The notes below the pieces were generated by a model, which made no database searches, was not told where the DNA came from, and saw nothing but the letters and a program-made list of their open reading frames with translations. A program made the position numbers and the translations under genes. This document shows positions 1 through 9,297 of a stretch of 64,000 bases of DNA, piece after piece. This DNA is from Pseudomonas fluorescens (GTDB taxonomy: Bacteria > Pseudomonadota > Gammaproteobacteria > Pseudomonadales > Pseudomonadaceae): assembly GCF_001902145.1 (NCBI RefSeq), contig NZ_MRST01000024.1, forward strand, positions 372,001 to 436,000. Direction: 5' to 3'. Every line of letters begins with the position of its first letter. Positions within the stretch are counted from its first letter, which is position 1.

Positions 1-1
1 T

Positions 2-169
2 CTTGATGAGCTGATTGCCGAAGGGCTGCCGGTACTGCCGGTGTACCTGGCCAGCTCCGTGCGTATGCGCGAGTCGCACCAGGAGAGCAAGCCGCTGATT
101 CATCTGGACCCACGGCATAAGCTGACGCAGCAGTTTGTGGAGTTGCATAACTTACTTGAGAACGCCTGA
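2..169 (+). CDS. ParA-family ATPase, C-terminal end only
   Basis: Only the last 55 codons are inside the window; the reading frame enters at base 2 and stops with TGA at 167-169. The visible peptide (LDELIAEGLPVLPVYLASSV, then VRMRESHQESKPLIHLDPRH) matches the tail of ParA/Soj-like partitioning ATPases, where a conserved R.S..E...PL.......K stretch follows the last beta strand. The Walker motifs lie outside the window, so activity cannot be judged. The family assignment rests on recognition of this tail alone. Confidence 0.6.
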   Translation, partial: LDELIAEGLPVLPVYLASSVRMRESHQESKPLIHLDPRHKLTQQFVELHNLLENA

Positions 170-173
170 TTCC

Positions 174-263
174 TGTGGGAGCGGGCTTGCTCGCGAAAGC
201 GGTGGGTCAGTCAGCTTATACGGCGACTGACACTGCGCATTCGCGAGCAAGCCCGCTCCCACA
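174..263. repeat. REP doublet (REPIN), class A, copy 1
   Basis: Two inverted arms start TGTGGGAGCGGGCTTGCTCG and end with its reverse complement, separated by about 45 bases. The spacer contains GGTCAGTCAG and CGACTGAC. It sits directly behind the ParA-like gene. The near-identical copy at 867-965 has its spacer in the opposite orientation. Confidence 0.9.
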
Positions 264-306
264 TTTTTTGCATTTCGGCAGGTGAGTTGGATTTGTCCCA
301 CAGGGT

Positions 307-624
307 CTGTAGGACTGCTCTGGCAATTGGGCTTGTGCCTTGTAACCTTGCCTACAGCTACGCCAGAATCCGCCGGCTTGTGCGTCTGGATGGGCGTCTC
401 TAAGGTTTGCCGGTCGCTGAATGTTCAGTGATCGGGTTTAGTAGCCCGACCGACCAAAGCATGTGCACCTGCTCCAAAAGCATGGCGTTTATCGCCTATC
501 TGATGGTGGCTGTGCGCAGGGCACCTTCGGGTGCGCCGGTCTTTGCTTTGTTCCCCGGTCTACTAACCTGCGTACAGCTGCCACCCTTCGTTTAGTAGCG
601 AAACGGTAGTGGCCCTATCAGGGA
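307..624 (+). promoter_or_regulatory. long structured leader upstream of the DUF6124-like gene
   Basis: No convincing gene lies between the REP doublet and the start at 633, but the stretch is full of complementary segments. CTGTAGG 307-313 pairs with CCTACAG 351-357. A three-way junction is visible: GGTCG 412-416 with CGACC 451-455, enclosing CTGA 417-420/TCAG 425-428 and TCGGG 432-436/CCCGA 445-449. A second junction has an outer stem of about 16 pairs (505-520 with 567-585, 3-base bulge), enclosing a GCACC-TTCG-GGTGC hairpin (521-534) and a CCGG/CCGG stem (536-539/555-558). Finally CCCT-ATC-AGGG (613-623) buries the Shine-Dalgarno AGGGA (620-624). This looks like a structured 5' leader or a separate small RNA; the ligand or role is unknown. 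Confidence 0.6.
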
Positions 625-632
625 ACAAATGC

Positions 633-851
633 ATGTCTATCCGTCTTTTCAATGTTTCACCCAACCTCCCCACCGAAACCCTCGTGCTCAACAGCTACGA
701 AACCTTCTCCTCAGTCCGCACCTTGTTACTCAACCTGTCCAACGACCTCACCGGCGAACACCGTGACGTAGCGCTGGCCATCCACCAGCTAAGCGAACTG
801 GGCGTCATGCTGGTCGGCCAGATGATGGACCGCGAAGCCCCGCTGACCTAA
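633..851 (+). CDS. small DUF6124/DUF3077-like protein
   Basis: The 72-residue product starts at ATG 633, eight bases behind AGGGA (620-624). It has the conserved C-terminal pattern of the small Pseudomonas DUF6124/DUF3077 proteins: LFNVSPNLPTETLVLNSYET, then an amphipathic helix with HRDVALAIHQLSELGVMLV. Full family members usually carry a longer N-terminal part, which is absent here. The function of this family is unknown. A GTG at 609 in frame would add eight residues but overlaps the ribosome site. The gene is enclosed by two inverted REP doublets and preceded by the structured leader. Confidence 0.65.
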   Translation: MSIRLFNVSPNLPTETLVLNSYETFSSVRTLLLNLSNDLTGEHRDVALAIHQLSELGVMLVGQMMDREAPLT

Positions 852-866
852 AGGTAAAGCGCGATC

Positions 867-965
867 CAAATGTGGGAGCGGGCTTGCTCGCGAATGCGCC
901 GTGCCAGTCGCCGTACAAGCTGACTGACCCACCCCTTTCGCGAGCAAGCCCGCTCCCACATTTGG
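867..965. repeat. REP doublet (REPIN), class A, copy 2
   Basis: It has the same arms as copy 1 (TGTGGGAGCGGGCTTGCTCG and its complement). Its spacer is the reverse complement of the copy 1 spacer with a few changes (CTGACTGACC here, GGTCAGTCAG there). It lies between the DUF6124-like gene and the 3' end of trxC. Confidence 0.9.
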
Positions 966-988
966 CCAGTGTTGTTTTGTAGATCCAG

Positions 989-1423
989 TTATATCCCTTG
1001 GCTACGCAACCAACTCATCAACTGCGGCAACGGAAATGCTCCACTCTGGCGCGCCACTTCGCGGCCGTTCTTGAACAGGATCAAGCTGGGAATCGAGCGA
1101 ATCCCCAACTGCGCCGACAGCTGCTGGTTAGCCTCACTGTCCAGCTTCGCCAACCGGCACTTGCCTTCAAGCTGCCCGGCGGCCTGCTCGAATACCGGCG
1201 CAAACGACTTGCACGGCCCGCACCAGTCGGCCCACACATCCACCAGCAACGGCAGGTCGCCCTTGATCTGGCTGGCGTAGTCGCTTTGTTTCAACTCAAA
1301 GGGTTTATTCAACAACACCGGCTGCTTGCAACGCCCGCATTTGGTCGCATCACCCAGGCGTTCGCCGGGGATGCGGTTGAGGCCGTTGCAATGTGGGCAG
1401 GGGATGACAAGAGGTTCGGACAT
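989..1423 (-). CDS. trxC: thioredoxin 2 (TrxC)
   Basis: The 144-residue cytoplasmic thiol-disulfide reductase has the TrxC hallmark of an N-terminal zinc-binding module with two CxxC pairs (CPHC at 9-12, CGRC at 29-32) ahead of the thioredoxin fold. The active site is WCGPC (67-71), and the cis-proline region SIPSLILF is present. TrxC reduces disulfides and helps in oxidative stress. The start at 1423 is chosen because AGGAG lies seven bases upstream; the open frame extends eight codons further without a better site. The gene appears monocistronic and reads towards the class A REP doublet. Confidence 0.93.
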   Translation of the reverse strand: MSEPLVIPCPHCNGLNRIPGERLGDATKCGRCKQPVLLNKPFELKQSDYASQIKGDLPLLVDVWADWCGPCKSFAPVFEQAAGQLEGKCRLAKLDSEANQQLSAQLGIRSIPSLILFKNGREVARQSGAFPLPQLMSWLRSQGI

Positions 1424-1579
1424 CGGGGGCTCCTGGGGTTTGGCCAATAGATGTATTTGGTGCCGGAACTGGGGTTTATCAAGGTTGGGTCAGGGGACTT
1501 ATTCGCTCACAGTTTCGCCCGCGCTGGGATAAATCGTGTGACTAGGCTTTTTGTTGTGCGCCACCGGTCTGTTTGCAGC

Positions 1580-1635
1580 TATAGCAAATTGCGATAGTTC
1601 GAATTCAGGTTTAACCTTCATAGCAAGATGCGATA
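1580..1635. promoter_or_regulatory. two operator-like repeats in front of higB
   Basis: TATAGCAAATTGCGATA (1580-1596) is a near-perfect palindrome around its central base. CATAGCAAGATGCGATA (1619-1635) matches it at 14 of 17 positions, 39 bases downstream. The second copy touches the AAGGA ribosome site of higB (1634-1638). HigA-type antitoxins normally bind such repeats to repress their own operon; that use here is inferred. Confidence 0.6.
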
Positions 1636-1645
1636 AGGACGTTGC

Positions 1646-1942
1646 ATGCGAGTCATCAGTGAAAGCAGGATCTGGGAAGCAAAAGGAAAATGGCCACGCT
1701 CGGCAACGGCTCTGGATCAGTGGTATCGCGTGATCAAACGCAACGCCCCCCAGGACTTTGCCGCAATGAAAGCCATGTTTCCCGCCACCGACAAGGTAGG
1801 TGAATTTCATGTATTTGATATTGGCGGTAACAAGCTGAGGTTGATTGCGTCGGTGCAGTATCGAATGCAGCGCGTTTACATCAAACACCTGCTTGACCAC
1901 CGTGATTATGAGAAGAACAAATGGAAGGAAAAAATCAGATGA
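1646..1942 (+). CDS. higB: HigB-family mRNA interferase toxin
   Basis: The 98-residue protein matches the HigB toxin family (RelE-like fold): MRVISESRIWEAKGKWPRSA, DQWYRVIKR, FHVFDIGGNKLRLIASVQY and VYIKHLLDHRDYEK are the conserved blocks, and the length is typical. HigB cleaves mRNA, usually at the ribosome. The ATG at 1646 follows AAGGA by seven bases. The toxin gene comes first and overlaps the antitoxin start by an ATGA junction, the order typical of higBA. The C-terminal lysines and the HxxYEK motif, expected to matter for catalysis, are present, so it looks intact. Confidence 0.88.
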   Translation: MRVISESRIWEAKGKWPRSATALDQWYRVIKRNAPQDFAAMKAMFPATDKVGEFHVFDIGGNKLRLIASVQYRMQRVYIKHLLDHRDYEKNKWKEKIR

Positions 1943-2340
1943 GCGCACTTATGCGAGTGGCGGCGGAGCACTGGCAGTTCGTTTCGCCTGTGCTGCGCAA
2001 GCCGGAAAACGACGCAGACTACGACGCACTGGTGTGCGGCTTGGATGAGCTATTGAGCCTGGTGGGTGAAGACGAGGACAGCCCGCTAATGAGCCTGGTC
2101 GACATTCTGAGCGACTGGATCGAAGCTTATGATCGTGAGCATCGCCCAATGCCCGTCGCTAGCGGGGTCGATGTGCTGCGCTACATGATGCGCGAGCACA
2201 ATCTCACCCAGAGTGACCTTCCTGGCGTTGGGGCGCAATCAGTTGTCTCGGAGATATTGAGCGGAAAACGCCAGCTCAACGTGCGCCAGATTCGTTGGCT
2301 GGCCGAGCGTTTCGGGGTGTCGGTGGAGACCTTTATCTAA
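1939..2340 (+). CDS. higA: HigA-family antitoxin, XRE-type regulator
   Basis: The 133-residue protein has an acidic N-terminal half (DELLSLVGEDEDSPLMSLVD), probably the toxin-binding part, and a C-terminal helix-turn-helix around residues 75-130 (LRYMMREHNLTQSDL, VVSEILSGKRQLNVRQIRWL). This is the layout of long HigA antitoxins such as E. coli YgjM. It neutralises HigB and, by analogy, represses the operon from the two repeats upstream. The start at 1939 overlaps the toxin stop (ATGA) and has GGAAGGA upstream inside higB. An earlier in-frame ATG at 1921 would overlap more and has no better ribosome site. Confidence 0.87.
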   Translation: MSALMRVAAEHWQFVSPVLRKPENDADYDALVCGLDELLSLVGEDEDSPLMSLVDILSDWIEAYDREHRPMPVASGVDVLRYMMREHNLTQSDLPGVGAQSVVSEILSGKRQLNVRQIRWLAERFGVSVETFI

Positions 2341-2344
2341 GGGG

Positions 2345-3856
<1,512 letters not shown>

Positions 3857-6800
3857 TTAGTCGAGTTTGCTGGGTGGCGGCTCCGGCGCATCCACCACTT
3901 TGCCTGCGGGTGGCTCCGGGGCGGCGGGTTTGTCGAGGGGCGTGGCAATAGTCTTGCGCTCGTCTTCGGCCGGCACCAATTTGTATTCCTGGCCGTGAAG
4001 ATTCTTCAGGTAGATTTCCATCTGCCGGAACGAGATGTTGATGTGCTGTTTCTTGAACTCACGATTGATATAGCGGTTGACCTCGTCCAGCACCGGATTA
4101 CGGTCGCCCAGGTCGCGAACATGCATGCGCAGTTCGTGGTCGAGGGTGCTTTCGCCGAAGTTGAGGAAGTACACGTGGGGTTCTGGCTCTTTCAGCACCC
4201 GTGGGTTTTCTCGCGCGGCCTTGAGTAGCAATTCCTTCACCAGGTCCAGGTCGGAGCCGTAGTCCACGCCCAGTTTCAGGGTGACACGGGTGATGGTGTC
4301 GGTCAGCGACCAGTTGATCAGTTGCCCGGTAATGAAGGTCTTGTTGGGGACGATGATGTCCTTGTTGTCGAAGTCGGTGATGGTGGTGGCGCGAATGCGG
4401 ATCTTGCTCACCGTACCCGACAGGTTGCCGATGGTGATGGTGTCGCCAATGCGCACCGGGCGTTCGAACAGGATCATGATGCCGGAGATGAAGTTGGCGA
4501 AGATCTCCTGCATGCCAAACCCCAGGCCCACCGACAGTGCCGCGACCAGCCATTGCAGCTTGTCCCAGCTCACGCCGAGGGTAGAGAGCGTGGTGACAAA
4601 GCCCACGCCGGCAATGATGTAGGACAGCAAGGTGGTGGTGGCGTAGGCGCTGCCCTGGGCCAGGTCGAGCTTGGACAGCACCAGGACTTCCAGCAGGCCG
4701 GGCAGGTTGCGCGCCAGGGCGAAGGTGATACCGATGATGATCGACGCGCCGAGCAGGTCGCCGATGCTGATCGGCACCATGCTGATATTCGCACCTGTGC
4801 CGCTGGTGTATTCGTACAGGGTGACGTTGTCCAGGTAGGAAAATACCGAGATCAGGTCCGACCACACCCAGTACAGCGCGGCGATAAAGCCGCCGAGCAG
4901 GGCCAGGCGGATCAGGCGCATGGACTGTTCGTTGACCTGCTCGATGTCCAGGGTCGGCTCTTCGATGACCGCTTCGCCGTCACCGGCCTCCTTGGCTGCC
5001 TGGCGTTTGGCCAGGGCGCGGGCGTAGGCCAGGCGCCGTGCGGCAACACCCAGGCCGCGCACGAAGGTAGCTTCGATCACCAGCCAGAACATCAGCAGGT
5101 ACAGGGTATTGATCAGCCGGTCGCTGAGTTTCAGCGCGGTGTAGTAATAGCCAAAGCACACGGCAATAAACAGCGCGATGGGCAGGGCGGTGAACACCAC
5201 GCCGATAGCTTTGCGAAACAGCGAGGCCTTTTCGTGGGTAGGGCTGTTCAGCAGCAGGCGGCCCAGCAGCCAGGCCATCAGCCCGTAGCAGGTCAGTACC
5301 ACGGCGATACCCAACACGTCGTCAGCCAGCGCCGCCGGTTGATGTTCGGCAATCGCGACCACGGCCACCAACGCCAGTACCACCAGCCCGAGCTTGCGTA
5401 TCCAGCCTTGCAGGAATTCGACCTGAGGCCTTTCCCAGCGAAAGTGCAGCTCCGCCACGCCGCCCGGCGCCAGGATGCGGTAGGCGGTGTAGAACACCAG
5501 CCAGGCTTGGGCGATCTGCAACAAGGCCGCGCCCAGGTTGGCGTTTTGCCCGCGGGCGTCGATCTGCAACGCATAGCCGCACAGTGCCAGGCCCAGGGCC
5601 ACGGGCATCGCCAGCAGGATGTTGATCAGAATGGCCTGCGGCGTATGCCACTGGCTGTCGCGCTTGAAGTGGCCGATGTCCTGGTGGACCTTTTTCAGGC
5701 GCACATACAGCGCATTGCGCCGCCACAGCAGCGCGCCGATCAGCAACAGCAACGGCAGGAACAGCAGTGGGCGTTGGGTCAGGCCGTCATACAGCTCGCT
5801 GACGCTGGACGCCCAGGGCAGGGTGGTGACCTGCTTGCTCAGGTGCGCCGGTACGGTTTCCAGCCATTCGGTGTCCAGCGGCTTGTTGCTGGGGATCCAG
5901 AACATTTGCTCGTCGAGTGTGGCGCGCAGGGTGCTGGCGGTGCTGAGCAATTGTTTCTGGTTCAGTTGCAGGGTGATGGATTCGTTCAGCAGCGCACTCA
6001 GTTCGCGGCTCAGGCGTTCCAGCAGGTCGCTGCGGGTGATCGCCACTTCCAGCAGGGTGCGGCGCAGTTGCGGGGTGACTTCATCTGGCGGCTGGTTGGC
6101 CAGCAGGTTGTCCACATAGGCGCTGGGAGAGGTGATCAGCTCACGCTGTTGGTTGACCTCGAACTGGTACAGGCGAATGTTGGCGATGTCGTCGGCCAGG
6201 TCTTTGTCCACGGTGAGACGCGGCAGGGCCTGCTTTTGTTTATAGAGAATCTTGGACAGCAGCAGGCTGCCCTTGAGCACGTTGATCTGCTCGTCCAGGG
6301 CCGAATCGCTTTGGGTCACGGTGTCCAGTTGCTGCTTGGTCTGCAGGTTTTTCTGGGTCAGGTCGTTGAGGCGGTCGGTGCTTTTGAGCAGGTAGTCGGA
6401 CAGCTTCAGGTTGTCTGCGCTTTCCTTGGCAAGGATGCTACTGCCGCCGGCTTTCTGCGCTTCGATGGACTGTTGGGTCACCGTCTGCTGGGACTGGGCC
6501 AGGCGTTTCTGGTTGATCAGGGTTTGCAAGTCCTGGATTTCTTGCTCCAGGCGTGCGGTTTTTTCCTGGATCAAGTCATGCTGGCTGTTGCCCAAATCTT
6601 GCAGCTGGCTGTTGCCGGCCAATTCCTGGCGGCGCAGGGGAATCAAGGCATTAAGGGCCGCCAGTTCGGCGTTGAGCTGGTTGCGCTGGTCGCCGCTGAG
6701 GGGTTTGCCATTGTCTTTGCCGAGCTTGAGCGTCGCGTTGATCTGCTGGATACGTGTCTGGCTGCTGCTGATCTCGGTCTGGGCGCGCTCGGGGCGGGTC

Positions 6801-7240
6801 TGGGCGGCGATGGTCAGGCTGTTGGCGTCGGCCAGTTCTTTTTGCAGGTCGCCTTGCTGGGTGCTGCGTTGCACCAATAACTGCTCAAGCTGCGGCACCG
6901 GCAGGCTGGCGTAGCGTTGGGCCACCGGGATGATTTTGGTGGCCTTGAGGCGCGCCAGCTCACGCTGGTTCTCATTGGTCTGGCGCGGGGCCTCTTCCAA
7001 CTGGCGCTTGAGGTCGGCCAGGCGCTGCTCGTAGTCCTGCTGATTGCCCAGGTAGGTCAGGGTCTGTTGCAGGGTCGCCTGCAGCGCCTTCATGTCGGCG
7101 TCAGGCAGCTTGCGGTCGGGCAGTTTATCCAGGCTTTGCTGGACGGCTTCGGCGCTGGGCGGGTCGGCGGCGTATACGCTGCCAACACAAAGGGTCAGGC
7201 CCAGCAGGGCAGTGGCGAGAAAAGTACGCAGGGTTGGCAT
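3857..7240 (-). CDS. mscK: MscK/KefA-type mechanosensitive channel
   Basis: The large (1127 aa) inner-membrane channel opens under membrane tension; the E. coli homologue is also K+-dependent. It begins with a signal peptide (MPTLRTFLATALLGLTLCVG, cleavage after YAA). A long periplasmic coiled-coil region rich in Gln, Leu and Glu covers roughly residues 30-490, many transmembrane helices follow (about 500-880), and the MscS-like pore and beta domain come last (VGLGFGMQEIFANFISGIMI near 905, then FERPVRIGDTITIGNLSGTV). The C-terminal tail is proline-rich. The start at 7240 is chosen for the signal peptide; its ribosome site is weak, and the frame is open for 37 more codons. selO follows on the same strand. 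Confidence 0.93.
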   Translation of the reverse strand: MPTLRTFLATALLGLTLCVGSVYAADPPSAEAVQQSLDKLPDRKLPDADMKALQATLQQTLTYLGNQQDYEQRLADLKRQLEEAPRQTNENQRELARLKATKIIPVAQRYASLPVPQLEQLLVQRSTQQGDLQKELADANSLTIAAQTRPERAQTEISSSQTRIQQINATLKLGKDNGKPLSGDQRNQLNAELAALNALIPLRRQELAGNSQLQDLGNSQHDLIQEKTARLEQEIQDLQTLINQKRLAQSQQTVTQQSIEAQKAGGSSILAKESADNLKLSDYLLKSTDRLNDLTQKNLQTKQQLDTVTQSDSALDEQINVLKGSLLLSKILYKQKQALPRLTVDKDLADDIANIRLYQFEVNQQRELITSPSAYVDNLLANQPPDEVTPQLRRTLLEVAITRSDLLERLSRELSALLNESITLQLNQKQLLSTASTLRATLDEQMFWIPSNKPLDTEWLETVPAHLSKQVTTLPWASSVSELYDGLTQRPLLFLPLLLLIGALLWRRNALYVRLKKVHQDIGHFKRDSQWHTPQAILINILLAMPVALGLALCGYALQIDARGQNANLGAALLQIAQAWLVFYTAYRILAPGGVAELHFRWERPQVEFLQGWIRKLGLVVLALVAVVAIAEHQPAALADDVLGIAVVLTCYGLMAWLLGRLLLNSPTHEKASLFRKAIGVVFTALPIALFIAVCFGYYYTALKLSDRLINTLYLLMFWLVIEATFVRGLGVAARRLAYARALAKRQAAKEAGDGEAVIEEPTLDIEQVNEQSMRLIRLALLGGFIAALYWVWSDLISVFSYLDNVTLYEYTSGTGANISMVPISIGDLLGASIIIGITFALARNLPGLLEVLVLSKLDLAQGSAYATTTLLSYIIAGVGFVTTLSTLGVSWDKLQWLVAALSVGLGFGMQEIFANFISGIMILFERPVRIGDTITIGNLSGTVSKIRIRATTITDFDNKDIIVPNKTFITGQLINWSLTDTITRVTLKLGVDYGSDLDLVKELLLKAARENPRVLKEPEPHVYFLNFGESTLDHELRMHVRDLGDRNPVLDEVNRYINREFKKQHINISFRQMEIYLKNLHGQEYKLVPAEDERKTIATPLDKPAAPEPPAGKVVDAPEPPPSKLD

Positions 7241-7289
7241 AGAGACCGGTCTTGCAAAGTGAAGAATCGGGGCGTGGTTGTCCCGCAGT

Positions 7290-9032
7290 TTAGAGGAAGA
7301 GTCCGGGGCCCGGGCGACTTCCTTCGGGGAATCTGACGCCGACTTTGCCAATCTTGTTCCCGTCCATGACGGCGACGGTCCAGATGGTGTTGTTCCACTC
7401 CACCTGGTCGCCGACTACCGGTGCACCGCCAACCTTCTGGGTAATGAAGCGGCTCAATGGCATGTCCGGGTCGATACCTTCAAGCTTGAGCCCGTACAAG
7501 GCCGAAACCGCGCCCAGCTGGGCGTCGCCTTCCAGTACGAAGTCGCCGAAGAAGCGCAGATCGAGGCCCCGTTGCGGTGCCTGGCTGAACAGTTTGCCCA
7601 GGGCCGGCAGGTTGTGTTCATGGCCGATCACACAGAGCAAATCGCCGACTTCCAACACCGTACTACCCGACGGATGGAGCAGTTGCTGGCCACGAAACAG
7701 CGCGGCGATGCGCGTGCCTTCGGGCATTTTCAGCTCGCGCAGGGCCGCGCCGATGCACCATTTTTCCGCGCCCAGGCGGTAGACGAACAACTCCCACTCG
7801 CTGGTGACGTGCACTTCCAGGGCCGCGCGGGAGATCGGTGCCGGGTCTGGCGGTACGGTGACTTTGAGCAACTTGGCCACCCACGGCAAGCTGGTGCCCT
7901 GCACCAACAGCGAGACCAGCACGATAAAGAACGCCAGGTTGAAGTACAGCTGTGCATGGGGCAGGCCGGCCATCAGCGGGAACACCGCGAGGATGATCGG
8001 TACCGCGCCGCGCAGGCCGACCCAGGCGATAAAAGCTTTTTCGCGCCCGTGGAATGCCTTGAATGGCAGCAGGCCAACCATCACCGACAGTGGCCGGGCA
8101 AACAGGATCATCCACAGCGCCAGGCCCAGGGCGGGCAGGGCGATGGGCAGCAAATCGTGAGGCGTGACCAGCAGGCCCAGTACCAAAAACATCCCGATCT
8201 GCGCCAGCCAGGCCATGCCGTCGAGCATGTGCAAAATGCCATGACGGCTGCGCACCGGGCGGTTGCCGATCACCAGCCCGCACAGGTACACGGCGAGGAA
8301 GCCGCTACCGTGCAGGGCGTTGGTCAGGGCGAAGACGAACAGGCCGCCGGCGATCACCAGGATCGGGTACAGGCCGTTGGCCAGGTTGATGCGGTTGACC
8401 AGTTGCAGCATCAGCCAGCCGCCGCCCAGGCCTACCAGGCCGCCGATGCCGAATTCGCGGATCAGGTGCGTGAGCAGGCTCCAGTGCAGGCCGGTCTGCC
8501 CGCTGGCGAGCATGTCGATCAAGGTGACGGTAAGGAACACCGCCATCGGGTCGTTACTGCCCGATTCGATTTCCAGGCTGGCGCTGACCCGCTCGTTGAG
8601 GCCCTTGCCGCCCAGCAGCGAGAACACCGCCGCGGCGTCCGTGGAACCGACGATGGCGCCAATCAGCAAGCCCTGGATGATATTGAGGTCGAACAGCCAG
8701 GCCGCGGCCATGCCCGTGAGGCCGGTGGTAATCAACACCCCCACCGTGGCCAGGGACAAGGCCGGCCACAGCGCCACGCGGAAGCTCGCTACGCGGGTGC
8801 GCAAACCACCGTCAAGCAGGATCACGGCGAGGGCGAGGTTGCCCACCAGGTAGGCGGTCGGGTAGTTATCGAAAATGATGCCACCGCCATCAACTCCGGC
8901 GGTCATGCCCACGGCCAGGATAATCACCAGGATGGGGATGCCCAGGCGTGACGAAAGCGAACTCACCAGAATGCTCGCAGTCACCAGCAACGCGCCGATC
9001 AAGAACAGGCTGTTGATGGTCGTCGCATTCAA
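7290..9032 (-). CDS. nhaP2: K+/H+ antiporter NhaP2 (CvrA)
   Basis: The 580-residue inner-membrane cation/proton antiporter of the CPA1 group exports K+ in exchange for H+. About 12 hydrophobic segments cover residues 1-390, with the conserved [20 protein letters not shown] and [20 protein letters not shown] blocks; the latter holds the transport aspartates. A cytoplasmic TrkA-C-like domain and a further C-terminal domain ([40 protein letters not shown]) follow. The length matches E. coli NhaP2. The start is TTG 9032, with GGAG eight bases upstream, because the product then begins [13 protein letters not shown] like its relatives; the 15 codons before it look unrelated. The mscK-like gene lies 49 bases downstream on the same strand. 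Confidence 0.93.
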   Translation of the reverse strand: MNATTINSLFLIGALLVTASILVSSLSSRLGIPILVIILAVGMTAGVDGGGIIFDNYPTAYLVGNLALAVILLDGGLRTRVASFRVALWPALSLATVGVLITTGLTGMAAAWLFDLNIIQGLLIGAIVGSTDAAAVFSLLGGKGLNERVSASLEIESGSNDPMAVFLTVTLIDMLASGQTGLHWSLLTHLIREFGIGGLVGLGGGWLMLQLVNRINLANGLYPILVIAGGLFVFALTNALHGSGFLAVYLCGLVIGNRPVRSRHGILHMLDGMAWLAQIGMFLVLGLLVTPHDLLPIALPALGLALWMILFARPLSVMVGLLPFKAFHGREKAFIAWVGLRGAVPIILAVFPLMAGLPHAQLYFNLAFFIVLVSLLVQGTSLPWVAKLLKVTVPPDPAPISRAALEVHVTSEWELFVYRLGAEKWCIGAALRELKMPEGTRIAALFRGQQLLHPSGSTVLEVGDLLCVIGHEHNLPALGKLFSQAPQRGLDLRFFGDFVLEGDAQLGAVSALYGLKLEGIDPDMPLSRFITQKVGGAPVVGDQVEWNNTIWTVAVMDGNKIGKVGVRFPEGSRPGPGLFL

Positions 9033-9176
9033 AGGCAGTACTCCGGGGCAGAGGAAGACAGGGCGCAAACTGACCATGCAGTCTGCGTGCCAGGGATTCT
9101 AACCTGTTGAATTGCTGCGCTGTCAAAAAGCTTTTTCTGATTCGCGCACAGGTAAATCTGGTAGGGGCTTGCCCTC

Positions 9177-9276
9177 TGTAGGAGCGAGCTTGCTCGCGAA
9201 AAACTCCCAGGCGCCACGTTTATTCAGGAGGCGCGCGTTATCGTTGGCATTTTTCGCGAGCAAGCTCGCTCCTACA
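9177..9276. repeat. REP doublet, class B, copy 1
   Basis: The arms read TGTAGGAGCGAGCTTGCTCG and its complement. The spacer carries CGTTTATTCAGGAGGCGCGC and TTATCGTTG, which read on the minus strand resemble the spacers of the other class B copies. It separates nhaP2 from the chemoreceptor gene. Confidence 0.9.
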
Positions 9277-9297
9277 AGGGTTGAGCGGGCTTTGGGG

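Noticed and set aside
407..595. Possible 62-residue reading frame in the leader of the DUF6124-like gene
   Set aside because: There is no ribosome site, the peptide has no family look, and the same bases form extensive paired RNA stems.
1499..1948. 149-residue minus-strand frame over higB
   Set aside because: It lies fully opposite the well-supported higB gene, lacks a recognisable family and has no good start signal.
4322..6880. 852-residue plus-strand frame opposite the mscK-like gene
   Set aside because: It is a Gln/Gly/His-rich shadow typical of GC-rich antisense frames; the minus strand carries a clear channel protein.
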